From: CAVTZP01 sp963739245
GTDB lineage: Bacteria; Chloroflexota; Dehalococcoidia; Dehalococcoidales; BS750m-G39
DNA: 64,000 bases
Direction: 5' to 3'
NCBI GenBank assembly: GCA_963739245.1
Contig: CAVTZP010000009.1
Location: 1 to 64,000 of the forward strand
Below, piece by piece: positions 41,543 through 50,589 of this stretch. The first letter of the stretch is position 1. Each line of letters opens with the position of its first letter. Position numbers and translations under genes: made by a program. Under the pieces are notes generated by a model, which was not told where the DNA came from, made no database searches, and saw nothing but the letters and a program-made list of their open reading frames with translations.

Positions 41543-42755
41543 GGTCCATATTATAGGAGTGGCACCCGACGGGGCTTCCAGCTTGACCTCCCAAGCCCGC
41601 CGCCTGGTGGACCGGGCAGAGATAGTTTTTGGCGGCAAGCGGTTGCTTGCCCTGTTCCCCTCTCTAACTGGGGAGAGGATTACCATTGCCAACAACCTAA
41701 TTAAAGTAACTAATTTGATTAAGAGGAATCTGGGGCAGAAACGAATGCTTGTTCTGGCCTCGGGTGACCCCAACTTCTACGGGATAGCCAGCTATCTAAC
41801 CGGTAAACTGGGAAAGAATGTGGTTGAGATAATACCCAACGTAAGTGCCATGCAACTGGCTTTTGCCCGCACTAAGGAAAGCTGGGAGGACGCCGTGTTT
41901 GTCAGCGTCCATTCCCGACCAATAGAGGATATTGTCGAGACGGTGCGCTTAAACCATAAGATTGGCATATTCACCGATGATGAGCATACCCCGGCGGCTA
42001 TCGCCAGGGTGTTACTGGAACACGGTGTTGATGGCTACCGGGCTTATGTCTGCCAAAACCTTGGTCAAGAGGATGAGAAGGTTGTTAAAACAGACTTGCC
42101 CGGATTATGTAAAATGAAGTTCTCCCCTCTCAACATCCTGATTCTGCTCAGGGAAAAGTCTGAAACGAGGCCTCAACAAATACTGGGGATTCCTGAAGCA
42201 AGCTTCCACCGCCGTCGGGACGGGCTTATCACCAAGCAGGAGGTCAGGGCGGTAAGCTTGTCCAAGCTGCACCTCACCGACGAGAGTGTGCTTTGGGATA
42301 TTGGTGCCGGCTCGGGAGCGGTCTCCATCGAAGCCTCTTTTCTCGCCAGAAAGGGCCGTATCTACGCTATAGAAAAGAACGATAAAGATGTGGCCATAAT
42401 CAAGAAAAACCTCCGGAGGTTTTGTGTCCCCAATGTTGAAGTGGTTCACACCTCTGCCCCGGATAACCTGGGCAAGTTGCCCCCTCCCAACGCCGTCTTT
42501 ATCGGGGGTAGCGGGGGGAGAATGGAAGAAATATTAGACTTCGTTAGCCACAAATTAAGGCCAGGCGGGCGCATTGTCATCAACATTGTTGCCCTTGAGA
42601 ACCTGAGTGCTGCAGTTAACGCTCTCAAGGCGAGAGGCTTTGTAACTGACGTTAACCTGGTCAATATAGCCCGCAGCACCAGTGTCATAGAGCTTACCCG
42701 ATTTGAAGCGTTAAATCCGGTATTCGTGGTTACGGCTGGTAGGAAAAATGAGTAA
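41529..42755 (+). CDS. cbiET: CbiE-CbiT fusion: cobalt-precorrin-7 C5- and precorrin-8 C15-methyltransferase
   Basis: ATG 41529 gives about 408 residues. The first half (VHIIGVAPDGASSLTSQARRL, split by the family, and LVLASGDPNFYGIASYL) is CbiE, a tetrapyrrole methylase. The second half from about residue 215 (LLWDIGAGSGAVSIEAS-type, here VLWDIGAGSGAVSIEASFLA) is CbiT, a class I SAM methyltransferase that methylates C-15 and decarboxylates the side chain. This is the CobL-like fusion, also called CbiET. It overlaps cbiD by 14 bp and cbiL by 8 bp. Confidence 0.93.
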   Translation: MPKHKVHIIGVAPDGASSLTSQARRLVDRAEIVFGGKRLLALFPSLTGERITIANNLIKVTNLIKRNLGQKRMLVLASGDPNFYGIASYLTGKLGKNVVEIIPNVSAMQLAFARTKESWEDAVFVSVHSRPIEDIVETVRLNHKIGIFTDDEHTPAAIARVLLEHGVDGYRAYVCQNLGQEDEKVVKTDLPGLCKMKFSPLNILILLREKSETRPQQILGIPEASFHRRRDGLITKQEVRAVSLSKLHLTDESVLWDIGAGSGAVSIEASFLARKGRIYAIEKNDKDVAIIKKNLRRFCVPNVEVVHTSAPDNLGKLPPPNAVFIGGSGGRMEEILDFVSHKLRPGGRIVINIVALENLSAAVNALKARGFVTDVNLVNIARSTSVIELTRFEALNPVFVVTAGRKNE

Positions 42756-43470
42756 TAAAAAACCAAGAATCGGACGCCTCTATGGCGTAGGGGTAGGGCC
42801 GGGTGACCCCGAACTCATGACGTTGAAGGCGTATAATGTCCTGTCCCGTGTGCCCGTTATCTTCGTGCCACTGAAAGACAAAAAAAGCCGGAGCTACGCA
42901 AGAACCATTGTTGCCAATCTGATAAAAAGGCCGGAACAAAAGGTTGTTGAGCTGGTTTTTCCAATGCTGAGAGGTAAGGAGCAATTGGCTGATTACTGGC
43001 ATCAAGCCACCAATACTATCTGGCGCTATCTCAAGAACGGAGAGGACTGCGCTTTCGTTAATGTCGGTGACCCCCTCCTTTACGGGACTTTTGTTCATAT
43101 ATTAGAGACACTACAAAAGAGTCACCCGGAGATAGAAATTGAGGTTATCCCCGGGATTTCGTCGATTAACGCCGCTGCCGCCAGGGCTATAGTTCCTCTT
43201 GCCAGCAACGATGAGCGCATCGCCATAATATCAGGCAACGGTGAGGATAAGGTCATTAGAGAGACACTTAAAAATTTCGATACGATAGTTTTTATGAAGA
43301 TGAATACCGTGTTTGATAAGCTCCTCACTATTCTTGAGGAGCTGAACTTGACTGAGAAATGCGTTTATGTCAGGAGGTGTACGACTCAGGATGAGGAGAT
43401 AATTCGGGACATCAGCCAGTTAAAAGGAGAAAAGGTTGATTACTTCTCCCTCCTGATAGTACGGAAATAG
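42748..43470 (+). CDS. cbiL: Cobalt-precorrin-2 C20-methyltransferase
   Basis: The 240-residue tetrapyrrole methylase opens with RLYGVGVGPGDPELMTLKAY, the SAM-site loop, and has FVNVGDPLLYGTFVHIL and EVIPGISSINAAAA. The GVGPGDPELMTLKA signature and length fit CbiL/CobI, which methylates C-20 of precorrin-2. It overlaps the preceding fusion gene by 8 bp and is 1 bp from cbiF. A role in another C-methylation is less likely given the neighbours. Confidence 0.92.
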   Translation: MSNKKPRIGRLYGVGVGPGDPELMTLKAYNVLSRVPVIFVPLKDKKSRSYARTIVANLIKRPEQKVVELVFPMLRGKEQLADYWHQATNTIWRYLKNGEDCAFVNVGDPLLYGTFVHILETLQKSHPEIEIEVIPGISSINAAAARAIVPLASNDERIAIISGNGEDKVIRETLKNFDTIVFMKMNTVFDKLLTILEELNLTEKCVYVRRCTTQDEEIIRDISQLKGEKVDYFSLLIVRK

Positions 43471-43471
43471 C

Positions 43472-44221
43472 ATGGCGGTTCAAGTATATTTTATCGGTGC
43501 TGGCCCCGGTGACCCTAAACTTCTTACTATCAGGGCAAAGAACATCATCGAAAAGGCAGACGTTATTATCTACGCTGACTCGCTGGTAAATCCGGAGGTG
43601 TGTAGTTTTGCTCCGGAGAGGGCTGAGATTTATAGAAGCGCATCACTCACTTTAGAGGAAATAACTGAGATTATAGTAAATGCGGTCAAGCAGGGGAAGG
43701 TTGTTGCCCGGCTGCAAAGCGGTGACCCGAGTCTATATGGAGCTATACAGGAACAGATGGCAGCCCTGGATGAGAAGGGGATAGCCTATGAGATTATCCC
43801 CGGTGTAAGCTCCCTGTTTGCTGCTGCCGCTGCCTTAAAAACAGAGCTTACCGTACCCGAGCTTTCCCAGACGGTTATCATCACCCGACAGGAAGGAAAA
43901 ACACCAGTCCCGGCGTCAGAGAACCTGAAGAGCCTGGCTCAGCACCAAGCCAGCATGGCGATTTTTCTAAGTGCATCCATGATAGAGAAGGTTGTTGCCG
44001 AGCTGCTTGCCGGGGGCTATCCCCCCGAAACCCCGGCCGCTGTAGTCTATCGGGCAACGTGGCAAGACGAGCTTGTGCTGCGAACTACCTTGAATAACCT
44101 GGTGGAGCAGGTGAAAGCATCGGGCATCAGGAAACAGGCATTAATACTGGTGGGCGCTTTTTTAGACTCAAAGAAAAAGCACCGGCGCTCCAAGCTCTAT
44201 AACCGAGGTTTTGAAAAGTGA
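43472..44221 (+). CDS. cbiF: Cobalt-precorrin-4 C11-methyltransferase
   Basis: The 249-residue tetrapyrrole methylase starts VYFIGAGPGDPKLLTIRAK. VIIYADSLVNPEVCSFA, RLQSGDPSLYGAIQEQM and EIIPGVSSLFAAAAALKTELT are typical of CbiF/CobM. It places the methyl group on C-11. It overlaps cbiG by 4 bp, so the two are translationally coupled. Confidence 0.93.
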   Translation: MAVQVYFIGAGPGDPKLLTIRAKNIIEKADVIIYADSLVNPEVCSFAPERAEIYRSASLTLEEITEIIVNAVKQGKVVARLQSGDPSLYGAIQEQMAALDEKGIAYEIIPGVSSLFAAAAALKTELTVPELSQTVIITRQEGKTPVPASENLKSLAQHQASMAIFLSASMIEKVVAELLAGGYPPETPAAVVYRATWQDELVLRTTLNNLVEQVKASGIRKQALILVGAFLDSKKKHRRSKLYNRGFEK

Positions 44222-45123
44222 AAGGCGATAGTACTGCGAGAAAGGATATAGCAATTGTGGCCATAACCGAGAAGGGGGTGGCATTGGGTCAGCACCTAAA
44301 ACGGCTGCTTCCCGGCAGCCACCTTTACCTGCCAGCGAAATTTGCTTTTGAGCCGAAGCCGGGTGAGTACACCTTTTCCTCTCCGGCGAGAGAGGTAGTC
44401 AGGGAGGTTTTCCGCCGCTACCGGCATCTGGTGCTTATCATGGCAGTAGGCATCGCCGTTCGATTGGTCGCCTCGGAACTCAGGGACAAGCATAAGGACC
44501 CCGGGGTAGTAGTGGTTGACGATGCTGGCTCATTCAGCGTGAGTCTACTATCAGGACACGAGGGGGGGGCCAACCAGCTAGCCAGGGAAGTAGCCTCTCT
44601 TATTAGTGCCCAACCAGTGGTCACCACTGCCTCAGAAGTAAGCGAGACAATCCCTCCCCAAAGCCTAGTGGTTGGCATCGGCTGCAACCGAGGGACAAAG
44701 GCTCCTGAGATAGAAAAGGCCGTCAGCCAGGTCTTCTCCGAGCGTGGGCTTTCCATTAAGAGTATCCGGAGTATAGCCACCATAGATATTAAGAAAAACG
44801 AGCGTGGGCTTCTTGAGTTTGCCCGAAAATACCGCCTGCCTATAAAGTACTTTGATAAAGAAACTCTATCTAAGGTGAAGTTCCCCTCCCGCCCCTCACC
44901 GACAGTGCTAAGGCATGTGGGAACGCCAGCGGTGTGTGAGTCGGCGGCGCTACTGAGCAGCGGCAGCAACTCTCTCCTTGTCCCCAAGGTGAGCTTTAAC
45001 CGCGCCGTGACCATCGCCGTTGCCCGCTTTGCCACTAGAGGGGAAGCTTTCCCTGGTCGGCATCGGCCCCGGCGACCCGGAGCACATGACCTTCAAAGCC
45101 CGAGAAGCTATCAATCAGAGTGA
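44218..45123 (+). CDS. cbiG: Cobalt-precorrin-5A hydrolase CbiG
   Basis: The 301-residue frame contains CbiG N-terminal (KDIAIVAITEKGVALGQHL), central (LVLIMAVGIAVRLVASELRDK and SVSLLSGHEGGANQLAREVA) and C-terminal parts (SLVVGIGCNRGTKAPEIEKAV). CbiG opens the lactone ring and releases acetaldehyde during ring contraction. True CbiG sequence seems to end near residue 270. The last 30 residues are out-of-frame reading of cobJ. Dropping one G from the GGGG run near 45040 would fuse it to the next protein, a fusion known in other bacteria. Confidence 0.9.
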   Translation: MKGDSTARKDIAIVAITEKGVALGQHLKRLLPGSHLYLPAKFAFEPKPGEYTFSSPAREVVREVFRRYRHLVLIMAVGIAVRLVASELRDKHKDPGVVVVDDAGSFSVSLLSGHEGGANQLAREVASLISAQPVVTTASEVSETIPPQSLVVGIGCNRGTKAPEIEKAVSQVFSERGLSIKSIRSIATIDIKKNERGLLEFARKYRLPIKYFDKETLSKVKFPSRPSPTVLRHVGTPAVCESAALLSSGSNSLLVPKVSFNRAVTIAVARFATRGEAFPGRHRPRRPGAHDLQSPRSYQSE

Positions 45124-45799
45124 GGTGGTCGTTGGATACAAGAGCTATATCAAGCTAATTGAGCCTTATCTCGGCCAGAAAGAGGTTATCGCTACCGGCA
45201 TGGGGGCGGAGGTAGAGCGGGCGAAGATGGCGATTAACCTAGCGAAGAAGGGCAGGAGCGTGTCTCTCATCTCCAGCGGCGATACTGGCATTTACGGCAT
45301 GGCTGGGCTGGTAGGTGAAATCCTTAGCGAGCAACCAGGGGATAAGCTTGATATAGAAGTAATACCCGGCGTACCTCTACTGGTAGCCAGCGCTGCCCTG
45401 CTCGGTGCTCCCATAAGCGGTGACTTTGTCAGCATCAGTCTCAGCGATTACCTCGTCCCCTGGCCGGAGATTGTCCTGAGGCTGGAGCTGGCGGCGCAGG
45501 GGAATTTTGTTATCGTCCTCTATAATCCCAGGAGCCAAAGGCGCAAGCGCCAAGTAGCCCAAGCCAGAAAAATCATCCTGCAATATCGCCCGCCATCGAC
45601 CCCGGTAGGTATTGCCACCAATGCCTACCGGCAGGAGCAGGAGGTAATCGTCACTGATTTGGAGCACATGCTGGACTACGAAATTGGCATGAATACCACC
45701 ATCATTGTTGGCAATTCAACCACCTTTACCCTTGACGGCTGGATGGTGACCCCCAGGGGCTACCGGACGAAATACGACCTGAGTCGGGAGCAACCATGA
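45020..45799 (+). CDS. cbiH: Precorrin-3B C17-methyltransferase
   Basis: The tetrapyrrole methylase (259 residues from TTG 45020) starts LSLVGIGPGDPEHMTFKARE. It has EVVVGYKSYIKLIEPY, LISSGDTGIYGMAGLV and FVIVLYNPRSQRRKRQV, which mark CbiH/CobJ, the ring-contracting C-17 methylase. The start is weak and overlaps cbiG by 104 bp, far more than other junctions in this operon. Either a real overlap or a CbiG-CbiH fusion broken by an indel is possible. It overlaps cbiA by 4 bp. Confidence 0.92.
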   Translation: MPALPLEGKLSLVGIGPGDPEHMTFKAREAINQSEVVVGYKSYIKLIEPYLGQKEVIATGMGAEVERAKMAINLAKKGRSVSLISSGDTGIYGMAGLVGEILSEQPGDKLDIEVIPGVPLLVASAALLGAPISGDFVSISLSDYLVPWPEIVLRLELAAQGNFVIVLYNPRSQRRKRQVAQARKIILQYRPPSTPVGIATNAYRQEQEVIVTDLEHMLDYEIGMNTTIIVGNSTTFTLDGWMVTPRGYRTKYDLSREQP

Positions 45800-47166
45800 G
45801 AGCAGTAGTTATCGCTGGTACCACCAGCGGCGTCGGCAAGACAACGGTAGCTACCGGTCTGATGGGTGCTCTGCGCCAACGCGGTTTGAAGGTGCAACCC
45901 TTCAAGACCGGACCAGACTATATTGACCCCACCTATCATACCTGGGTAACCGGCGAAGCCTCTCGTAATCTGGACACCTGGCTTCTGTCTCGTGACAGCG
46001 TGCTGGAACTATTCACGCGAGCAACGCAGGGGAAGGATATCGCCGTCGTTGAGGGAGTCATGGGCCTTTATGACGGGCACTCATCACTGAATGAAGAGGG
46101 CAGCACCGCCGAGCTGGCCAAGCTCCTCGGGGCGCCGGTAATACTGGTAGTGGATAGCCGAAAGGGAGCACGTAGCCTGGCGGCTATGGTTACCGGCTAT
46201 CAGGCTTTTGACCCCGCTCTTAACCTGGGCGGTGTTATCCTCAACGGCATCGGCAGTGATGAGCACCTCAGATTGTGCCGGGAAACCATCGAGCATTACA
46301 CTGAAATTGCTGTGCTGGGGTATCTGCCCCGACGCGATAGCCTCTCCCTACCGGAAAGACATTTGGGCTTGATCCCCACCGTGGAGGGGCCAGCCGGCAA
46401 AGAATTCCTGGAGCTTCTGGTGGCACAGTGCCAGGCTACACTTAATGTCCCTCGGATTTTGCAGTTGTCAGAGCAAGCAGTGTCCCCCGAAGCTGAGCCC
46501 ACATTATTCCCAGCAACGCCTAAGCCCGCCACAGCGAGGATTGCCGTGGCGAAAGATAGAGCCTTCAGTTTCTATTATCAAGACAGTCTCGACCTTCTGG
46601 AAGCATGGGGGGCTGAGCTTGTGCCCTTCAGCCCCCTCGAAGATACCAAGTTACCTCAAGACATTGGCGGTCTCTATATCGGGGGCGGTTTCCCCGAGCT
46701 CTACGCTGCCGAGTTGGCAGAAAATAAGTCTATCAGGCAGGCGATAAAGGCCGCGGCGGGAGGGGGGATGCCGGTCTATGCCGAGTGCGGGGGGCTGATG
46801 TACCTCGGCAGGAGCGTTGGAGACTTTGAAGGCAACGAATACCCGATGGTCGGAGCCGTCCCTGTTTCCTCCCGGATTGATAGCCCGCGTCTCAGTCTGG
46901 GCTACCGGACAGTCCAGGCTCTGGGTGATGGCCCCATCCTGCGCCAGGGAGAGATCGCTCGCGGCCATGAGTTTCATTGGTCAGTACTGGAGAAAGACGC
47001 TGACACTCCTAATGCATATAGTGTTATTGATAAAGGCGAACGCCGGGAAGGATTCCATAAAAAGAACCTTCTTGCTTCCTATATCCATCTTCATCTGGGC
47101 AGTTTGCCTCACATGGCGTCACGTTTTGTAGAGAACTGCCGACAATTTCGCCAGGAGCTATTATGA
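45796..47166 (+). CDS. cbiA: Cobyrinate a,c-diamide synthase
   Basis: The 456-residue enzyme begins VIAGTTSGVGKTTVATGLMG (P-loop). It has QPFKTGPDYIDPTYH and ends with a class I-type glutaminase domain: GGFPELYAAEL, then PVYAECGGLMYLG with the nucleophile Cys, and GHEFHWS. CbiA amidates the a and c side chains of cob(II)yrinate using glutamine and ATP. It overlaps its neighbours by 4 bp on each side. Confidence 0.95.
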   Translation: MRAVVIAGTTSGVGKTTVATGLMGALRQRGLKVQPFKTGPDYIDPTYHTWVTGEASRNLDTWLLSRDSVLELFTRATQGKDIAVVEGVMGLYDGHSSLNEEGSTAELAKLLGAPVILVVDSRKGARSLAAMVTGYQAFDPALNLGGVILNGIGSDEHLRLCRETIEHYTEIAVLGYLPRRDSLSLPERHLGLIPTVEGPAGKEFLELLVAQCQATLNVPRILQLSEQAVSPEAEPTLFPATPKPATARIAVAKDRAFSFYYQDSLDLLEAWGAELVPFSPLEDTKLPQDIGGLYIGGGFPELYAAELAENKSIRQAIKAAAGGGMPVYAECGGLMYLGRSVGDFEGNEYPMVGAVPVSSRIDSPRLSLGYRTVQALGDGPILRQGEIARGHEFHWSVLEKDADTPNAYSVIDKGERREGFHKKNLLASYIHLHLGSLPHMASRFVENCRQFRQELL

Positions 47167-48686
47167 AGGGAAGGGTTATCATGGTACAGGGGACGGCGTC
47201 CCACGTGGGCAAGAGCGTGCTGGTGACAGCTCTGTGCCGCATCTTCAGGAATGACGGCTTCAAAGTAGCGCCGTTCAAGGCGCAGAACATGTCCCTGAAT
47301 TCTTATGTCACTCCTGACGGAGGAGAAATCGGCCGGGCGCAGGCAGTACAAGCCGAAGCCGCCGGGGTCAAACCCAGTGTGGAAATGAACCCCGTCCTGC
47401 TAAAGCCGGAAGCCGATAGCCGCTCTCAGGTGGTAGTGCTGGGCCGCCCGCAAATGTCAACAACAGCGGCAGAGTATTATCAGCTGAAGGCTCAGTTGTG
47501 GCCGGTGGTGACCGGGGCACTTCATAGGCTCCGCTCCCAGTATGAAGTCATCGTTATTGAGGGTGCCGGCAGTCCTGCCGAGGTAAACCTGGCAGATGGA
47601 GACATAGTGAACATGAAGATTGCTCGATACTGCCGAGCTCCAGTGTTACTGGTTGGCGACATTGACCGCGGTGGTGTCTTTGCCTCTCTGCTGGGTACCC
47701 TCTGGCTGCTAAGACCCAGAGACTTAAGCCTCATCAAGGCTCTGGTCATAAATAAGTTCCGGGGAGACCCGGCACTACTTGAACCAGGACTGGGTTTTCT
47801 GGAAAAGAAGGCTGGTATTCCCATAGCCGGCGTAATCCCCTATTTTCACGATATCCATATTGCCCAGGAAGACTCGGTAACACTGGAACAGCTAAAGCCC
47901 CGGCAAAGCCCGGCTCAAATAGATATTGCCGTAATCAGGATGCCCCATATCTCCAACTTTGACGATTTCGACCCGCTGGACAAAGAGAATGGTGTCAGGG
48001 TGCGCTATGTAAATTCAATTGGGAATCTGAACCACCCTGACCTAATTATTCTTCCCGGGAGCAAGACCACAGTAGCCGACCTGGATTGGCTAAAGGAGAG
48101 TGGGCTGGCTCACCGCGTTACTGAGCTCCACCACCAGGGAGTTTGCATCATTGGTATCTGCGGCGGCTACCAGATGCTGGGTAGATATATTAATGACCCT
48201 GACCATGTGGAGTCACCGGTTCAGCAAAGCCAGGGCCTGGGTCTCTTATCGATAACCACTGCCTTCCTGCCGACCAAGGAGACTCACCAGATAAAGGGCA
48301 ATGTCGTCGCCGACCGTGGGCTCCTCGCCGAAGCCCGGGGCGTCGGTTTTGAAGGCTACGAGATTCATATGGGCAGGACAGAAAGTGATGAAGGCAGTAC
48401 TGCCTTTCGCATACGGGAGCGCTCCACTAAGCCCTGTGACGCCCGCGACGGATGCCTGGATACAAGCGGGCGCGTTCTGGGGACATACATTCACGGGCTG
48501 TTCCACAACCAAGAACTCAGGAGAGGGATACTGCAGCAGATTGCTCGCTTAAAAGGACGCTCACTTATCTTCAATGGTGATGACCGCCAGCGGGACGGCG
48601 AGTATGACAAGCTGGCTAATCTGGTTCGTGATAGTCTCAATATGGACATTGTTTACTCCATCGCCGGACTAAGGAAAGGGAAATGA
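47163..48686 (+). CDS. cbiP: Cobyric acid synthase
   Basis: The 507-residue protein has the N-terminal dethiobiotin-synthase-like ATP domain (MVQGTASHVGKSVLVTALC, then FKAQNMSLNSYVT) and the C-terminal glutamine amidotransferase domain with the nucleophile Cys in IIGICGGYQMLG and YIHGLFHN. It amidates the b, d, e and g side chains. Both edges overlap the next genes by 4 bp. No cbiB, cobU, cobS or cobT follows in the window, so later nucleotide-loop steps are encoded elsewhere. Confidence 0.95.
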   Translation: MKGRVIMVQGTASHVGKSVLVTALCRIFRNDGFKVAPFKAQNMSLNSYVTPDGGEIGRAQAVQAEAAGVKPSVEMNPVLLKPEADSRSQVVVLGRPQMSTTAAEYYQLKAQLWPVVTGALHRLRSQYEVIVIEGAGSPAEVNLADGDIVNMKIARYCRAPVLLVGDIDRGGVFASLLGTLWLLRPRDLSLIKALVINKFRGDPALLEPGLGFLEKKAGIPIAGVIPYFHDIHIAQEDSVTLEQLKPRQSPAQIDIAVIRMPHISNFDDFDPLDKENGVRVRYVNSIGNLNHPDLIILPGSKTTVADLDWLKESGLAHRVTELHHQGVCIIGICGGYQMLGRYINDPDHVESPVQQSQGLGLLSITTAFLPTKETHQIKGNVVADRGLLAEARGVGFEGYEIHMGRTESDEGSTAFRIRERSTKPCDARDGCLDTSGRVLGTYIHGLFHNQELRRGILQQIARLKGRSLIFNGDDRQRDGEYDKLANLVRDSLNMDIVYSIAGLRKGK

Positions 48687-49342
48687 GCAAAGAATCTAAC
48701 CAGGGTCTTGCCTACTACCCGATGTTTCTTAAGATTAGGGGGAAGAAGTGTGTGGTGGTCGGTGGGGGACAGGTTGCCCTGCGCAAGGTGAGGGCACTTC
48801 TTGAGCATGGGGCTAGTGTTGAAGTAATCAGCCCTGACCCCTGCCCGGAACTAAATAAGCTAGCGGAGAGCGGGGAGGTAAAAGTGCTCCGAAGACACTA
48901 TCAGGCCGGTGATTTACAAGGAGCACTTATCGCCATCGCTGCCACCGATAATAGCGATATTAATCAGCAGGTAGTGAAAGAGGCTAAAGGCAAAGCGGTT
49001 CTGGTCAATGTGGCCGATGACCCAGAGAATTCTGATTTCATTGTCCCCTCGTATATGCGCCGGGGAGATATGACTATCGCTGTCTCTACCACCGGCAGAA
49101 GTCCGGCTCTCGCTAGAAAAATCCGAACCCGACTGGAGAAAGAACTCGGCGATGAGTATGCTTCTCTGGTTCGTCTGATTGGTGAGGTGCGCGCTGAGGT
49201 AAAACGGCAGGGAATCAAAGTCAGCGGTGACGACTGGCAGGAAGCCATTGACCTGGATTTAATGCTTGGGTTGTTAAAGAGAGGCGATGAGAAAAAAGCT
49301 AAGGCTGTCCTGCTTGACAAAGTTATGAGGACAAGTAGATGA
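48683..49342 (+). CDS. Precorrin-2 dehydrogenase (siroheme synthase N-terminal type)
   Basis: This 219-residue protein starts AYYPMFLKIRGKKCVVVGGG, with the NAD-binding GGGQVALRKVRALLEHGASV loop at about residues 26-45. It also has ISTTGRSPALARKIR-type (here AVSTTGRSPALARKIRTRLE). It matches the CysG N-terminal / Met8 family that oxidises precorrin-2 to sirohydrochlorin, the substrate of CbiX. No C-terminal methylase domain is attached. It overlaps hemA by 4 bp. Confidence 0.92.
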   Translation: MSKESNQGLAYYPMFLKIRGKKCVVVGGGQVALRKVRALLEHGASVEVISPDPCPELNKLAESGEVKVLRRHYQAGDLQGALIAIAATDNSDINQQVVKEAKGKAVLVNVADDPENSDFIVPSYMRRGDMTIAVSTTGRSPALARKIRTRLEKELGDEYASLVRLIGEVRAEVKRQGIKVSGDDWQEAIDLDLMLGLLKRGDEKKAKAVLLDKVMRTSR

Positions 49343-50589
49343 GAATTAGCCTAGTCGGCATAGATCACCAGACAGCGCCAATTGCTATCCGGGAGAAGGT
49401 GGCAATCAGCACCAAGAGACTCGATGACGCCTTGCCCATGCTTCGCGCCTACACATCCCAAGGTATAATCCTTTCCACCTGTAACCGTACTGAAGTCTAT
49501 ACCATTGATAGTGACACTCGCCGTGCCGAGAGGTCGAGCCTGGATTTTCTGAAGGCATATGTAAATATCCCCGATGTTGATTTGCTCCAACATGTTTACT
49601 GCTCCACTGATAAGGCGGCAATGGAGCACCTCTTCCGCGTGGCTTGTGGTCTTGAATCGATGATAGTTGGCGAATTTGAGGTTCTGGGTCAGGTAGGACA
49701 TGCCCTGGAGGTAGCAGAAAGGGCGGGGATGGTTAATCTGCCACTGCGTTATATCTTCCAGAGCGCCATCCGAACCGGAAGGCGCGTTCGTGAGGAAACG
49801 GGAATCAGTAGAAATGCCCTTTCCGTCAGCTCGGTAGCCGTGGATCTGGCCGCCGGGATTGTTGGTGACCTTAACCGAGGCAAGATGCTTGTCATCGGTG
49901 CCGGTGAAGCTGGAAGGCTGGTAGCCAAAGCCGCCAAAGATAGAGGGATATCCCACATTGTAGTTGTTGGTCGGACTCAGGAGAGGGCTTCAGCCCTGGC
50001 AAGCCAGCTGGGTGGTACTCCAGTCACCCCGGGTAATCTGGGAGAGGAATTACTCACTACTAATATAGTTGTTACCTGTGCCGGGGCGCCACACCGGATT
50101 CTGAGTGTTGGTCAGGCAAAGCGGGCGATGGAAAAGCGGACGCTTCCCCTGGTAATAATAGATATCGCCGTACCCCGAAATGTGGAGCCAGCGGTGGGTC
50201 AGATTAGAAACGTCTTCCTCTATAACATAGATGACCTCACCGGACTTTCCAATGTAAACCGTAAACAGCGAGAGGACGAAATCCAGAAGGCCACTCAAAT
50301 TATAGATGATGAACTGGGCAAGTTTGCTTTATGGTGGCAAGAGTTTAAGGTCAGGCCGCTTGTTCGTGCCATAATGAGCCAGGCGGAAGAAATACGCCGC
50401 TCCCATTTTCACCGCACCATGAGAAAACTGCCCCACCTAACTGAAGAAGAGCAATATAGTCTGGAAATGATGACCAAAGCCATCGTCAGCAAGATACTGA
50501 AGAACCCGATTCAGTACCTGAAAATAAACGGAAGCAAAAACTATGCCGAGATGGTGAAGGAAATCTTCCGGCTGGACGGGGAGAAGTGA
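49339..50589 (+). CDS. hemA: Glutamyl-tRNA reductase
   Basis: The 416-residue enzyme shows the catalytic Cys48 in IILSTCNRTEVY, FRVACGLESMIVGEFEVLGQ, the NADPH site MLVIGAGEAGRLVAKAAKDR and a C-terminal dimerisation helix region. It reduces glutamyl-tRNA to glutamate-1-semialdehyde, the first step of the C5 route to tetrapyrroles. The 4-bp overlaps on both sides continue the pattern of the operon. Confidence 0.96.
   Translation: MRISLVGIDHQTAPIAIREKVAISTKRLDDALPMLRAYTSQGIILSTCNRTEVYTIDSDTRRAERSSLDFLKAYVNIPDVDLLQHVYCSTDKAAMEHLFRVACGLESMIVGEFEVLGQVGHALEVAERAGMVNLPLRYIFQSAIRTGRRVREETGISRNALSVSSVAVDLAAGIVGDLNRGKMLVIGAGEAGRLVAKAAKDRGISHIVVVGRTQERASALASQLGGTPVTPGNLGEELLTTNIVVTCAGAPHRILSVGQAKRAMEKRTLPLVIIDIAVPRNVEPAVGQIRNVFLYNIDDLTGLSNVNRKQREDEIQKATQIIDDELGKFALWWQEFKVRPLVRAIMSQAEEIRRSHFHRTMRKLPHLTEEEQYSLEMMTKAIVSKILKNPIQYLKINGSKNYAEMVKEIFRLDGEK

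Noticed and set aside
44418..45035. 205-codon minus-strand ORF inside cbiG
   Set aside because: Antisense shadow; Ser/Thr/Arg-rich text without domain signals.
49351..49956. 201-codon minus-strand ORF inside hemA
   Set aside because: Antisense shadow of a well-conserved gene; low-complexity composition.
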